A DNA stretch of 64,000 bases from assembly GCA_006384855.1 (NCBI GenBank), contig VCJN01003160.1, positions 124,001 to 188,000 of the forward strand, written 5' to 3'. Under the pieces are notes generated by a model. It did no database searches and was not told the origin of the DNA. It saw only the letters and a list, made by a program, of their open reading frames with translations. This document shows positions 20,256-30,935 of this stretch, in pieces (positions within the stretch are counted from its first letter, which is position 1; each line of letters begins with the position of its first letter). The translations under genes and the position numbers were made by a program. The DNA is from Tetraselmis striata (Eukaryota > Chlorophyta > Chlorodendrophyceae > Chlorodendrales > Chlorodendraceae).

Positions 20256-20540
20256 TACAACTTTTAGCGGTGGGTTGGGTACCGGCCTTTTTGTAATGCA
20301 CACCAGTAGTCAGCGGCCCGCTTTTACGCGGCTTGCAGATTTAATCTGTTTTACAAAATAAATACGACTATATATATATATATATTACAATATCAGGGCT
20401 TTCACAAAAGCGCACTACAACAGAACTAACAGCAACTATGAAAGGTTGCCAGCAAAAGAGAGACATAAGCCTGAAACCAAGGTCGAGCAGGTACAAAATA
20501 ATACGTCTCTTTTGGAAAATAATTTACTGATTATTACCCG
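20256..20540. other. Spacer with inverted-repeat core
   Basis: Contains CGGCCCGCTTTTACGCGGCTTG at 20320-20341, a decayed core of the YR-element inverted repeat, a (TA)n run near 20370-20386 and the LINE tail below. No gene. Confidence 0.45.
20385..20490 (-). repeat. LINE 3' tail fragment, minus orientation (tail family 1)
   Basis: Reads GGGCTTTCACAAAAGCGCAC then GAAAGGTTGCCAGCAAAAGA and CCTGAAACCAAGG, the reverse complement of the tail at 16300-16395. Confidence 0.7.
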
Positions 20541-20977
20541 GAAACAACAGTATTACAAGATCAACACGCACTACAAGCCGGCTAAAAGCGGCCCGCATCC
20601 CGCACCACGCTCAACCCAAGAGGTAGGGGCACCTCCACAAATCCCCGGCGCGAAGCGCCGCTTAGTACATATAGGTACATGTTATTTTCAAGTTGAGTCT
20701 GGTTCTGCCAAGCAAAAAGCTCGCGAAGGCCTCGCGATATTACACGGTCAAGACTCAAGAGCCGAAATTGTCAGGATCGTTTAGTGAAAATAAACGTGGG
20801 GGGAAAACAGCGTCAGGGGGTTACACGCATCGAAACTAGAAGGTGGCAGGTTCAGCTTTTACGGCTGATTTTGTGTCTACTCGTGCTGCACCCAAGAAGG
20901 CGCAACGACAGAGAACTAGTATCACGTACACTTAGCAGCAACAGTAGCCGGAAAAGCGGTTAGGAAAGGAGGAAACC

Positions 20978-23423
20978 ATGGTTGCGTTGAAGTACCCCCT
21001 GGAGGTATTCAGTTCAGGCTGAACTGAATTTAGCTGACTTCAGCTGAACATAATTCAGCCTGAATTCAGGCCTTGAACCCAGGTCCTGAATTCAGCATGA
21101 CGTCCGTTCAATTAAGGTATGAAGATATTCTGACAAAATTCCCGCATGAAGACCCCCCCCCCCTCCCCAACGGCGGGGCAGAGCAGTGGCAATTTTGTGC
21201 GGTTGAACATATTGTTACATGTGTGGCACCCACGGGATCGCCGGTATACGACACGCGGACTGATGAATATATAGGCGCGGAAGGGAACTAGGACGAGTCA
21301 CCCGCGCTACGGTGGTTAGCAGGGGGCCGGGGCCGGGCGGCGGCGCGGCCGCGGGGTGACGCCGCCGCTACGTACGCTGCTGCTGGCGGTCTTCTACTGG
21401 GCGCCTCCCGATGACACAGGAAACGCCATCCCCGCCAGTGTTCACTGCAGGCTCCGCGGCATGGCTCTGCAGCACCCACACTCGTTGGTATCGTGACGGA
21501 AGAGTTTATGGTTTGGTGAGGCGAAAGTGGTGTGATTGTGTTCGATGTGCGTTGCGGTTCTGCTCATTCCATCATCGTGGCGTCCGGCAGCCGTTAGCAG
21601 GGGAGCATGGTCGATCGCTAGCGCCGCGGATAACATCTTACCATCTTCCAACCATACTAATTACGAGGTGAGTATGTGAGTCTGTCTGTCGCCGACTTTC
21701 GGAACGGTTTCGCATACATTATTAGATAAATCGACAATAGATTCCGTTATAATTTCGCGAAGGCCAAAATAACCGCCGCGCTCACGTGTTGACTACGTGT
21801 ACTACCGGTACGGGAACCGGCTGCCCGGCCGCCGCCAGTCGGGCCAATCGTCGCTGCTTGTCACGTTTACGGGCATGGCGCAAAGCGCCGAGCCCGCAGC
21901 GTTGACCGGATCCGGACGCCGGACGTCGTTCGTCCGTCGTCGCCGGACGCTGGACGACCGTTGTCGCCCGTTCGCCCGGCCACCCGTCCGTCGACGGGCG
22001 CTGGGCCCCGGGTCTGCAGGTCGGTGGACGCGGGGCGGTACGATGTAGCAACCACTACGAATGATCCTTGCGGCTCTTTGGATTCCACACTCCTGCAACG
22101 GGTCTACTTGTACCATATTAACTACGAAGTGAGTCTGTGAGTCTGTCTGTCGCCGACTTTCGGAACGGTTTCGCATAGATTATTAGACAGATTCCGTCAT
22201 AATTCCGCGCAGGCCCAAATAACCGTCGAATACGTTTCGTTTTTCTGCTGACTACCTGCCTGTACCGGTACAAATACCGGCCGCCCGGCCGCCGCCGGTT
22301 GGGTCGGTCGTCGCCGTCCGCCAGGTCTACGGGGCGGGCATGGCGCGAAGCGCCGCGCCCGCCGCGTGGACCGGACCCGGACGCCATCGTTCGTCCGTCG
22401 CCGGACGCCGGACGACCGTCGCCCGTCCGCCTCGCCGCCCGTCCGTCGACGGACGCCGGGCCCCGCCGGTTGGCGGGCCGGCGGACGCGGGTCTGTACAA
22501 TGTAGCGACTACTACGTTTTATCCTTGCGGCTCTCTGGATTTCACACTCATGCAATGGGTCAACTTGTTAATCCTTTAATTACGAGGTGAGTGTGAGTCT
22601 GTCTGTCGCCGACTTTCGGAGCGGTTTTGCATATATTACTATATAGATCAACAATGTACCCGTTACAGAACTCGTCATAATTCCGCGGAGGCCAAAATAA
22701 CGCGCTTATCGCTTACCGTATGTAGCGGCGTCGCGCTTACCTGCTGACTACCTGTACCGGTACGGATACCGGTCGACCGGCTGCCCGGCCGCCGCCGGTA
22801 GGCCGGGCCGGTCGTCGCCGTTCGTCAGGTCGCCTAACGCCAGACAACCGTCGCCCAACCGACTCGCCACCCGTCCGACGACGAACGCCGGGCCCCGGGT
22901 CGTCGGCGGGTCGACGGACGCGGGTCTGCACAATATAGCGACTACTACCATCGATCCTTGCGGCTCTGCGGATTCCACACCCATGCAACGGGTCTAGTTG
23001 TACAACATATCTATACCAAACTCATCATAACATATTTACATTCAAATTCAAATCGTTTTCCACCGTTTGTACGTGTATTGCATATTTGTCGCGCCAATAC
23101 TGGGTAATCTACAAATAGACGAGGTCTATTTAATACTATCCGCCAGACATCCGGGCCATGGTACGGCTACGCCACGTAGGACACCCCAATGGGCGGCAGG
23201 TAGGGAACAATATGTCTTCGGATTCGGACTATTCAGAGGTATTAGTCAGTCCTACTACAGCTAGGCCCCACACTTAAAACTCGTATCTCTAAAGGGAATT
23301 CAGGTAGGGCGGGGTATTCATGTCATTTCCGGGAGGTATTCATGCTGAACTGAATTCAGCTGAGGTTGGGACTTCAGGCTGAAGTACCCTAATGAACTGC
23401 AGGCCCGCCTTCAGCACTACCTT
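20978..23423. mobile_element. 2.45-kb insertion flanked by 10-bp duplication GGAGGAAACC
   Basis: GGAGGAAACC occurs once at 20968-20977 and again at 23424-23433, while the intact element has the corresponding site only once (ATGGAAACCCC near 6020). The block therefore inserted here with a 10-bp target duplication. Its ends carry clustered TTCAGC/GCTGAA words: GGAGGTATTCA followed by GCTGAACTGAATT is found both at about 21001 and at 23331, in the same orientation. The interior is a tandem array (next entry). No transposase frame is visible, so it would be non-autonomous. Confidence 0.6.
21664..22995 (+). repeat. Tandem array, about three units of ~460 bp
   Basis: The marker TCTGTCTGTCGCCGACTTTC recurs at 21681, 22142 and 22598, spacing 461 and 456 bp. 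Each unit has an AT-rich first part (TTTCGCATAGATTATTAGAC-like), then a GC-rich part with CCGTCGACGG words, then TGCGGCTCT near GATTCCACACTC and GCAACGGGTCTA. Several promising short frames inside are only composition artefacts. Confidence 0.8.
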
Positions 23424-23450
23424 GGAGGAAACCCCATAAACGAGTTTAGA

Positions 23451-24396
23451 TCATTTCAAAGTTGAGTCTTTTTTGCCAATGATGAGACAACGGAGAAAGC
23501 GGTAGATTGACGAAGAAGGGGCAGCGCCAGATCGTGAAGGGGGCACCGGGAAGGCCGCCGCTGCGGACTCTTGGTGGACTTGAAAGTGGCGGAGGGGTGC
23601 GCTATGACCGAAGAAGAACCACGTGCCATTCGAAGGAAGGACGTTGGGGTCGATGTAGTTTAGAACGACGTCGGAGTTGGTGGCCCAGCCGCCTTGGTCG
23701 CGGATGTGGGACAATGGGCGGGGCTCCGATGGCGTTATTAGCGGCTGATGCTGCTCCTTTACGAAGGTTGTCTGAGGTCCAGGAGTTGCTTGCCCCCCCG
23801 CCCCCCTCGAGTGCCAGCGGGCGGGGGGGGGGGGGGGGGGGGCAGCACCGACAAGACGAGCGAACGGCCGTAGAGAACCAGTAATCCGACATGCATGTAG
23901 CGGCAGTCCAAGACTTGGAATCCTCGCTCGGGGTGACCGCCCAGAAGTTTGTTTCGGCCAAGGCAACATGGACAAAGGGGCAGACTGTACGTGGTCGATG
24001 AAGTGGGGCAGGAGACGCGCAATGCGGGGGTGCTCCGACACTGGAAGGAGCAGTACGCGCAAGTCGTCGGGGCCGCGTCGACCGGCGCGTCCCTTCTCGT
24101 TGTACACATGCAAGGTGATGTTGTAGTCGTAAACATGCACGTCCCACACTCGGCATGACACGCATGAAAGTCCCCGGACGACAGTAGCAGTGGTCCCCTA
24201 CAACGGGCAGATGTTCTCGGAGTCGTGGCAGAACTCCGCGAGCTGAGACAGTCTGCCGGCGTAGCTCTTGAGCGTCTGATCGGTGAGAGAGCTGGAGAGT
24301 AGGTCGAGGGCCCGCCGTATGTGGAGGAGCAAGCTGCCTTATTGCTGAAGTCGGTGAAGCCGACGCATGCAGCAAGGGTTCCCGACCCTCCCACAT
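23451..24396 (-). pseudogene. Tyrosine recombinase remnant
   Basis: Minus-strand pieces in two or more frames match the recombinase at 6127-7752: LPVSEHPRIARLLPHFI, NEKGRAGRRGPDDLRVLLLP, HIRDQGGWATNSDVVLNYID and NGTWFFFGH. The GGW and the candidate Tyr region remain, but the HxxR motif reads NLRKGA, the middle of the protein (between SENICP and the RGL region) is deleted, and a G run at about 23822-23842 disrupts the frame. Confidence 0.8.
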
Positions 24397-24516
24397 CGCA
24401 AGTGCAAAGGTGCGCTTGCCGGCTGGTTTACCTGCTCATCGTTTAGCTGCAGAGGTTGTCGCTGCCTAAGTGTCGGCGACTAGCTGATTTTTCTTTCATA
24501 ACTACCCCGGTCCGGA

Positions 24517-24915
24517 ATGGACGACCAGAACGGCGCGCCGGTAGTGCAAGACATGTATACCGGCTTCAACCCTCCTCCCCCGCTCGCTCGATCACCTCAT
24601 GTTCCCCGTGCGGATAGATCCCCAACGCTTCAGGACGCTACTGCAAGGATGCAGGCTGGACGCCAGAAGAAACATGCGCAATAGGGGCGCGCGGCGGCAT
24701 TCGGGCCAGCCCCGTCATACAAGCCCCTTAGCCGTGGGGCGCAGATGGCAGCAACTGCCATGAAGAACATACCCGCAAAAGTAGCTGCGGGCAGCAAGGG
24801 GCAGTCAGCCCCCGAGCTGGCAGCGGGCATAGCATCATCACATGCCGGCGGCAAGATGAGGCCGGCAACAGCGGAGCAAGCCGGCCGCAGGGGAGGGCGG
24901 GCGCGGGGGCGGTAG
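24517..24915 (+). pseudogene. Possible gag-like small basic frame with one in-frame TAG
   Basis: From the ATG at 24517 the frame reads MDDQNGAPVVQDMYTGFNPP and on to a TAG at 24682-24684, then continues in the same frame with coding-like, alanine-rich sequence (PSYKPLSRGAQMAATAMKNI) to a C-terminus of GRRGGRARGR and TAG at 24913-24915. The arginine/glycine tail resembles that of the gag-like protein at 7789-8703. It is not recognised as any family. Confidence 0.3.
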
Positions 24916-26985
24916 TAGACCCATTGTAATAACCTTTCTTGGTTTTCCCTAATATTTTATGCAGTTACCGACCTCTCAGCCATGAATCCGAAAGTGCCCG
25001 GTGCCTTGACGCCAGATTTGACAGCTACGAGTAGGCGCGCCTATGTCCGCCTAACCACACCCCGAAGCTCGATGCTGATTGGCCGCTGATCCAGCCTGGC
25101 ACCTCCGCTTTATTAAATATCACCAAACCAACCACGACTACCGTGCAATATGCATTTATGCAACCTTTGTGGTATATCGACCAGTACCGTGCTGCCCCGC
25201 CTGCTCGTCATCTTCCGCGCCTGCTCGTGATAGGCGCGCGCCTACAGCATATACAGTATATGAAGGGCGGCGATGCCCGTAAAGCACAGTGACTCATGTA
25301 CTAGTGTCGTACTTTGTGCACTCGTGACTACCGAGTACCCGCTACACGCTATAGTACTTTGATGCAAAGCTCCGCTGCCGTACTCATGCTTCCCGCCATT
25401 TTTAAAGTACTGTGACGCCTGACGTTAGGCGGGGATTAGGCGCTACATATGCAGGCGACTACTCACGCGTAGCCTAATAGTCGTTAATAGGCGCGGTTAG
25501 GCGGACCTCGTTTCGACGAGTGTCCGAACTACTCGTAACTCACCGAATATGCCCCCATCGAGTTGCTACTACCGCTGCGTCCGTACATGGAGATAAGGTG
25601 TTTTACGGTAGTGAGAAACTTGCCGCGCACGCCCCAAATAAGGTGCACCAATTGGTGCACTGGCCGCCATCCAGTTGTCCACCCGACAGTACTTCCACAC
25701 TCCAACACCAAATAAAACCTAAAGCATGTCCACTATCAATCTGATATGGAGTCGCCGCCCATCACGTCTCATGAACGCGTCGATGAGGTCATGGAGACAT
25801 CTAACGACACCAAACGGTGGCATACATGCAACATGGTTGTTGCCACTGCATGTTACCCACTTCATCATCCACTTCTAGGCATATTTAGACCGAAGTTCGT
25901 TGGTATTTCGGTTTAATTTCTGTACTATTTCGGACCAAACTCAGTCCGGTGCGGACAGTTAGGACAGTTCGGTTGTTTGGTTCGGTCCGACTTGCGCTTC
26001 AGTTCGGTCCGAACATTATTCGGCCGAACTCCCTCAATTGTATTCGGTTCGAACCGAATCTAACTCGGCCGATGTGAGTTCGGCACAACCCTGATATTAT
26101 TAGCCCCTTGCTCACTCACCCACTGTTCCGAATACTGTATCTTCTAAACTCGTTTCTGTGGTTTCTCTAACTGTACGAGTTAGCCATGCCGCGGCGCATG
26201 GTTGCGGGGGCCGGTCAGATCCACCACGTGCCATCACGGCGGACCGACCGGTCACTCCATCGAGCGCACCACAGCAAAGTCGCTGCAATTTTGCCGCGCA
26301 AGATGCCTGTCTCCCGTCATCGTACCATGTACGGTGAGCGAAGCCTTTCGCCCCCCCCCCCCCCCCCCCCCTTCCTTCCCCGCAAGAAACCCGTCAGGGT
26401 TTATGTGGTTAATGGACGCGCGCCGCTTTCTAACTACTACCCGCGAACGAGCTGTTGATTACTCGCCCAACGCGAGGAGAGGACGAAGCCGCAGCGCTTC
26501 CCCATTCAGTGGAACAAGGTCCAAGCCCTTCGACCAGTGTCGACCAACAGTAACCCCTGGCTGCCCCTCGCGTGTGGGCATGGCTCGATCTATACCGGGC
26601 CCTGCTCGGCGTAGGTGTCGCGATGCGCCCCGATTGGGGCGCATGCCGGCGCATGCCCGTCGTATAGATTCGAGTACACAATGACAGTACACTGCCAGTG
26701 GCCCCTGGCGCTGGCCACTCCCACGCCGCGGCACTTCTACTGTGCCGCGCACAGTGAGCCCTGACGCCGACGCGGAGAGGGCTAGCAGCGCGACAGGGTC
26801 TCTGCTCGCCCCCTCGTGACATCCATCGCGCCTATTCATGTACCCCGACTCCCCCTTGATGAGACATCGCGTCCGTCGTAATCTCGGCAACTGGCAAGCC
26901 GCCGGTGCGAATCGCAGTGTTCTCAACTAGATCTCTAGATGTACGCGTTCCTTTCTTGGACGGGCTTGCCCCACCTTCTTTTCAT
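24916..26985. other. Gene-poor region with simple and inverted repeats
   Basis: GTCCGCCTAACC at 25046 and its complement GGTTAGGCGGAC at about 25494-25505 may be the ends of a ~460-bp inverted-repeat element. 25890-26090 is a cluster of TTCGGTCCGAA-type words (palindromic). 26350-26371 is a C run. Frames over 26200-26900 have no recognisable content. Confidence 0.4.
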
Positions 26986-26989
26986 CATG

Positions 26990-27275
26990 GGGTGTCAATG
27001 GGGGATTTTACTCCGTCCCAACTAGAGTTTATGGACGGTGAATTGGCTCACTTCATGGCCGTTGGGGCCTAGGAGAGAGGCGCAAGATGGGTGCCCCGGC
27101 TGTTCTTGCCTGGTTCCTAAGCCTGGAACAAATCAATGGAGGCTCATCATTGACCTTCACGCCCCCTTAACCGCTATTGCGCGATCTTTCGTTCGAGACG
27201 CTTTCGCATTTGCGCACTTTGGCGCGCCATGGGGACTACATGTTCCAGATGGACTTGCATGATGAAATCGCACAC
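26990..27275 (+). pseudogene. Reverse transcriptase fragment
   Basis: In changing frames the segment reads FTPSQLEFMDGELAHFMAVG, then LVPKPGTNQWRLIIDLH, then DYMFQMDLHD. The middle string is the conserved VPK-G---WRLI-D block at the start of retroelement RT domains and the last is motif A with its Asp. The wording is closest to DIRS-like or Ty3-like RTs. Everything beyond motif A is absent and at least one frameshift is present. Confidence 0.65.
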
Positions 27276-27289
27276 TAGGCTCCCATCAT

Positions 27290-27515
27290 GTCTTGTAATT
27301 ACACTGTAATGGCCCGTAATCGCGATTTTCCCACAGAATGGGCTTGTAATCGCTGCATATTCCGTGTAATCGCCACTTTTCTGCTAGGCTCGGTAGTCGC
27401 AATGAAGTGCCCGGCGGCCGGCATTCCGTAGTATTGCTACGAGTGGCATGTTGTCTATCCCCATAGTACATTGGGGCCACATCGCACCTCGCGCGCTTAC
27501 CCGTAATCGCTCCGG
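27290..27515 (+). repeat. Scattered GTAATCGC repeat words
   Basis: GTAATCGC or CGTAATCGC recurs at least five times between 27310 and 27510 within otherwise diverse sequence. Nature unknown. Confidence 0.4.
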
Positions 27516-27736
27516 GTTTCGCCACGCTGTACTTTAATGCCTCAGCACAGGCTCCGTGACGACGCTCAACGTCCAACGCCCAACGGTATCGTAGGGCTCA
27601 AACCGCCGGCTGAATTGCTGCAAGTCCCGCGGACACTTTGCCATGCATCGCAGCAGCCGGAGCGCCAGTGACTGCTAGCTCCTACCCACCACCCCGCCCC
27701 TGCGGGCCGCCGGGCGGCGCTGAGTAGTGTTGTGCC

Positions 27737-28355
27737 ATGGGGCGTCGCAACTCCAAGCGCCGTATTCCCGAGGGCAAGGAGGGATGGACGCCTGCCACGG
27801 GGACTTGAGAAGCGGCGATAAAGAGAGTGCGCTGCGACGCGTGTGGCGCCCATGTCTCGAAGACTCAATTCTACGACAATCATAGATGGACGGAGGTGTG
27901 CGCCGGGCCTCCGGACACCGCCGCGCCTGTCGCAGCCGGTGGTGATGGCGCCCTTGCTGCTACGTACGTCCGTCACGCCTCTGCTCCGTCCGGACCCGGT
28001 CAGACCGAAACGCGGGGCGAGCCGGGTGATGCATCGATGTTGTCGCCGCCGCCATGCATCCCCCTCGCCTCCCTCTCCGCCGCTCCCGTCTCCCCAAAAC
28101 GAATCAGCGAGCCCCGCACTACCCAGCGGCGGGGAGGGGCGTTCGGTGTCGTCTTATGGTGGCCTGGCAGCACGCATGGCAGCGCAGGAGATGAATGCCG
28201 AGATTCACGTGGGCACGGTCATAACCAAGACGTTCGGGACGCGGGGGAGCTTTCTCGGCCAAGTAGCCCCCACTATTCCGTTGCTAACACCAGTTCCTCC
28301 ACCCCGCTTCGCAACAGACGCTGTCAGTTGTACACCGCATCCCACAGGGGTGTAG
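27737..28355 (+). pseudogene. Degraded transposon-like protein: zinc finger and Tudor/Agenet-like piece
   Basis: A frame opens MGRRNSKRRIPEGKEGWTP and meets a stop; a second frame gives RVRCDACGAHVSKTQFYDNH with a C-x2-C and a later H/C; a third gives AEIHVGTVITKTFGTRGSFL, which resembles the beta-strand start of Tudor/Agenet-like modules that occur in algal transposon proteins. Three frames within 600 bp suggest a decayed gene. Identification is weak. Confidence 0.3.
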
Positions 28356-28787
28356 CGTGTCCGATAAGCCCATGTGCTGCAGCAATTAGTCAGGCTTTTC
28401 CAGCATCTTGGCCGTGATGAGAGGCCGGGAGCAGCATAGCGGAATGTACTGTCCTGATGAGCCACGTGATCGCTGGTGGCATGTAATTTGCAACACCGGC
28501 GGGGGCTCGGGACGCGCGGCGCCTTTCCGGACACCATCCGGTCTGGCGGCCCGGTAGTAGTCGTGGATCTTTCGGTCGCAGCCGACTCCGTACATTTTGA
28601 TGCAAAATCTACGCTGTCTAGCTGCGAAAACACGCGGAACGTCAGCGGCGGCAGTAGTCGTCGCGCCGCAATCATCCGCAACACTTTAAGAGGCATTTCA
28701 TACGGACATCGCGTCATCAAATAATCCTGTCATCGGATAAATACTCGCACCGGAGCGTGCCACGTCGTTACTGATGACATGCCCCGC

Positions 28788-28887
28788 GCCGCTATCTGAT
28801 GACAGACCCGCGTGTATACTTTACACGGGGGCATCTCCAAATGGAAATGCCCCCGTGTACAGTGCACACGCGTCATCAGATAGCGGC
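28788..28887. repeat. 100-bp hairpin, copy 1
   Basis: GCCGCTATCTGATGAC at the left is matched by GTCATCAGATAGCGGC at the right, and the inner arms TTACACGGGGGCAT / ATGCCCCCGTGTAC pair as well, leaving a loop of a few bases around TCCAAATGGA. Confidence 0.85.
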
Positions 28888-29612
28888 CTCGGCCAGCCCA
28901 TTTTCAAAACATTTTCGCCCAGTCTACCTACCTGCCCGGCACCCGCCGACGCCATGGCAGGCTCCACCGAGCAATCTTTGCAACGGACACCCAGGCGGGG
29001 CGAACCCACATGGGAGACCCCCCCTCCCCGCACTATGGGGGGTCATGTTGCCCCTGGGTTCACGGTTTCGCCGCGGGAGCTACGCGCGAAGGCCCGTGCA
29101 CTGGCGGGGCGCAGCGGCTGCAGCCCTGGCGCCTCGCATGCCGCCACCGCGCTGCGCCCGTCTCGCCCGCCCGCGCGTTGTCATCCCTCGACAGCCGGCG
29201 CAGTGCCTGATCCCTGTCGCGCTTCTCGTTGCCTGCACGGTTAGGATGGCGTGCGCCCGCGTGGCCATGGGGCGTGGCCCCGTTGTCGTCCTCATCGGTG
29301 TACGCTTCGTCTGTATGCGGTGTGTCCATGTCTATGTCCAGTGCGGCCCCGGCAACGGCCAGCATCCGAGGGAACGCGCTGCCCTCCGACTGCGCGTTGC
29401 CGTAGGTAAGTGCAAGCCCTCCAACTTCGTCTACGGCAAAGCTGGGACGCTCCATGACTGTCCAGTGTGGATGGGCGGGAGGGACGGGGCGAGAGACACG
29501 AGGGAAAAGATGGTGTTTGCGGGCCCGATGATGGGAGCGGAACTAGAAGCGCCGGACGATTTCTTGCGATACCTGATGACAGACCAACGAATCTTGATGT
29601 TTGTCCGTATGA

Positions 29613-30418
29613 GAGCCATATCATACGGACATGGCGTCATCAAATAATCCTGTCATCGGATAAATACTCGCACCGGAGTGTGCCACGTCGTAACTGATGA
29701 CATGCCCCGCGCCGCTATCTGATGACAGACCCGCGTGTATACTGTACACGGGGGCATTTCCAAATCGAAATGCCCCCGTGTACATTATACACGCGTCATC
29801 AGATAGCGGTCTCGGCCGGCCAGATTTCAATACATTTTCGCCTAGTCCACGCTCCTGCCCGGCACGCGCCGACGCCATGGCAGGCTCCACCGAGCGATCT
29901 CCACAACGGACACCCAGGCGGGGCGTACCCACATAGTGACCCCCCTCCCACCACTACGGAGGGTCATGTTGCCCCGTTGTTGTCCTCGTCGGTGTACGTT
30001 TCGTCTATGTGCGGTGTGTCCATTATGTCCAGTGCGGCCCCGGCAAGGGCCAGCATCCGAGGGAACGCGCTGCGCTGCTACTGCGCGTTGCCGTAGGTGC
30101 GTGCAAGCCCTCCTACTACGTCTAGGCAAAGCTGGGATGCTCCATGACTGTCCAGTCTGAATGGGTGGGAGGGACGGGGCGGGAGACACGAGACATGCCT
30201 GTGTGTGGTAGAAAAGACTGTGTTTGCGGGCGCGATGGCGGCGGCCGAAGTAGAAGCGGCGTGCGATATCTGATGACAGACCAACGAATTTGATGTTTGT
30301 CCGTATGAATCATGTCTCTTGTCATGCATTAACGCTGTCTACGTGGCAGCCCACGGTGTGCGAACGTTAGATGATGACAAGGATTATCTGATGACGCCAT
30401 GTCCGTATGATATGGCTC
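29613..30418. mobile_element. Inner copy of the same element family, inserted in the outer one
   Basis: Ends GAGCCATATCATACGGACAT and its inverse at 30418 mirror the outer ends with GAGCC in place of GAGGC. TGA flanks both sides (29610-29612 and 30419-30421). The inner copy itself shows the unoccupied form of the target at 30297-30330 (GTCCGTATGAATCATGTC), which proves a 3-bp duplication. Confidence 0.75.
29711..29809. repeat. 100-bp hairpin, copy 2
   Basis: Same structure as the hairpin at 28788, with paired changes in the arms (for instance TACTGTACACGGGGG against CCCCCGTGTACA). Confidence 0.85.
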
Positions 30419-30841
30419 TGAATCACATCTCTTGTCATGCGTTAGCGTTGTCGACGTGGCAGCCCGCGGTGCGCGAACGGTAGATGATGACAAGGATTAT
30501 CTGATGACGCGATGTCCGTATGATATGCCTCTTAATGAAAGTATCAGCGGCGGTATGAGCCACAACCGCTTACATCGGGCCCGCGATAGCGAAGCAGAAA
30601 TATGGCGGGGCCAATATATCCCCCTGGCGCACACCCGTACGAGACTGTAGGGTGGCGCGCAAAGTACCGGGATCACCCGGTGCGTTGTAGTACAGGTCGC
30701 TAGGACGATCGTACAGCATCCGGCGGAAAAAGGGATCAGGCCATGCTGTAGTAGACGCGGGTGCTGGGGCAAGCCGTAGAGTAGTATCGCACCCCGGGAT
30801 ACCCGTACCTCATTGAAGGAATTCCGATAGGTTATTCATTA

Positions 30842-30935
30842 CATAAGGGCTTTCACAAAAGCGCACTACAAACAGACTAACAGCAACTGTGAAAGGTTGC
30901 CAGCAAAAGAGAGACAGCCTGAAACCAAGGCATTC
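30842..30935 (-). repeat. LINE 3' tail fragment, minus orientation (tail family 1)
   Basis: GGGCTTTCACAAAAGCGCAC, then CAACTGTGAAAGGTTGCCAG, then AGCCTGAAACCAAGG, the complement of the tail at 16300-16395. Confidence 0.7.

Larger units (their letters stand above)
20540..24400 (-). mobile_element. Decayed tyrosine-recombinase element, interrupted by an insertion
   Basis: From the left: inverted-repeat core at 20572-20605 (AGCCGGCTAAAAGCGGCCCG), a segment at 20690-20977 matching 5744-6028 of the intact element, a 2.4-kb foreign block, then 23424-24400 matching about 6020-7170 of the intact element including the recombinase C-terminus. Many substitutions and an internal deletion show it is old. 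The right end is lost. Confidence 0.7.
28690..30531. mobile_element. Outer inverted-repeat element flanked by TTAA
   Basis: The first 45 bp (GAGGCATTTCATACGGACAT...) reappear inverted at 30486-30531 with about three differences. TTAA lies immediately outside each end (28686-28689 and 30532-30535). The interior encodes nothing recognisable and contains a 100-bp hairpin and a second copy of the same family. It is therefore a non-autonomous (MITE-like) element of about 1.03 kb before the inner insertion. Confidence 0.75.

Noticed and set aside
21797..22590. Short genes in the 460-bp array
   Set aside because: Frames are arginine/proline-rich results of CCG/CGG composition and are not conserved between units.
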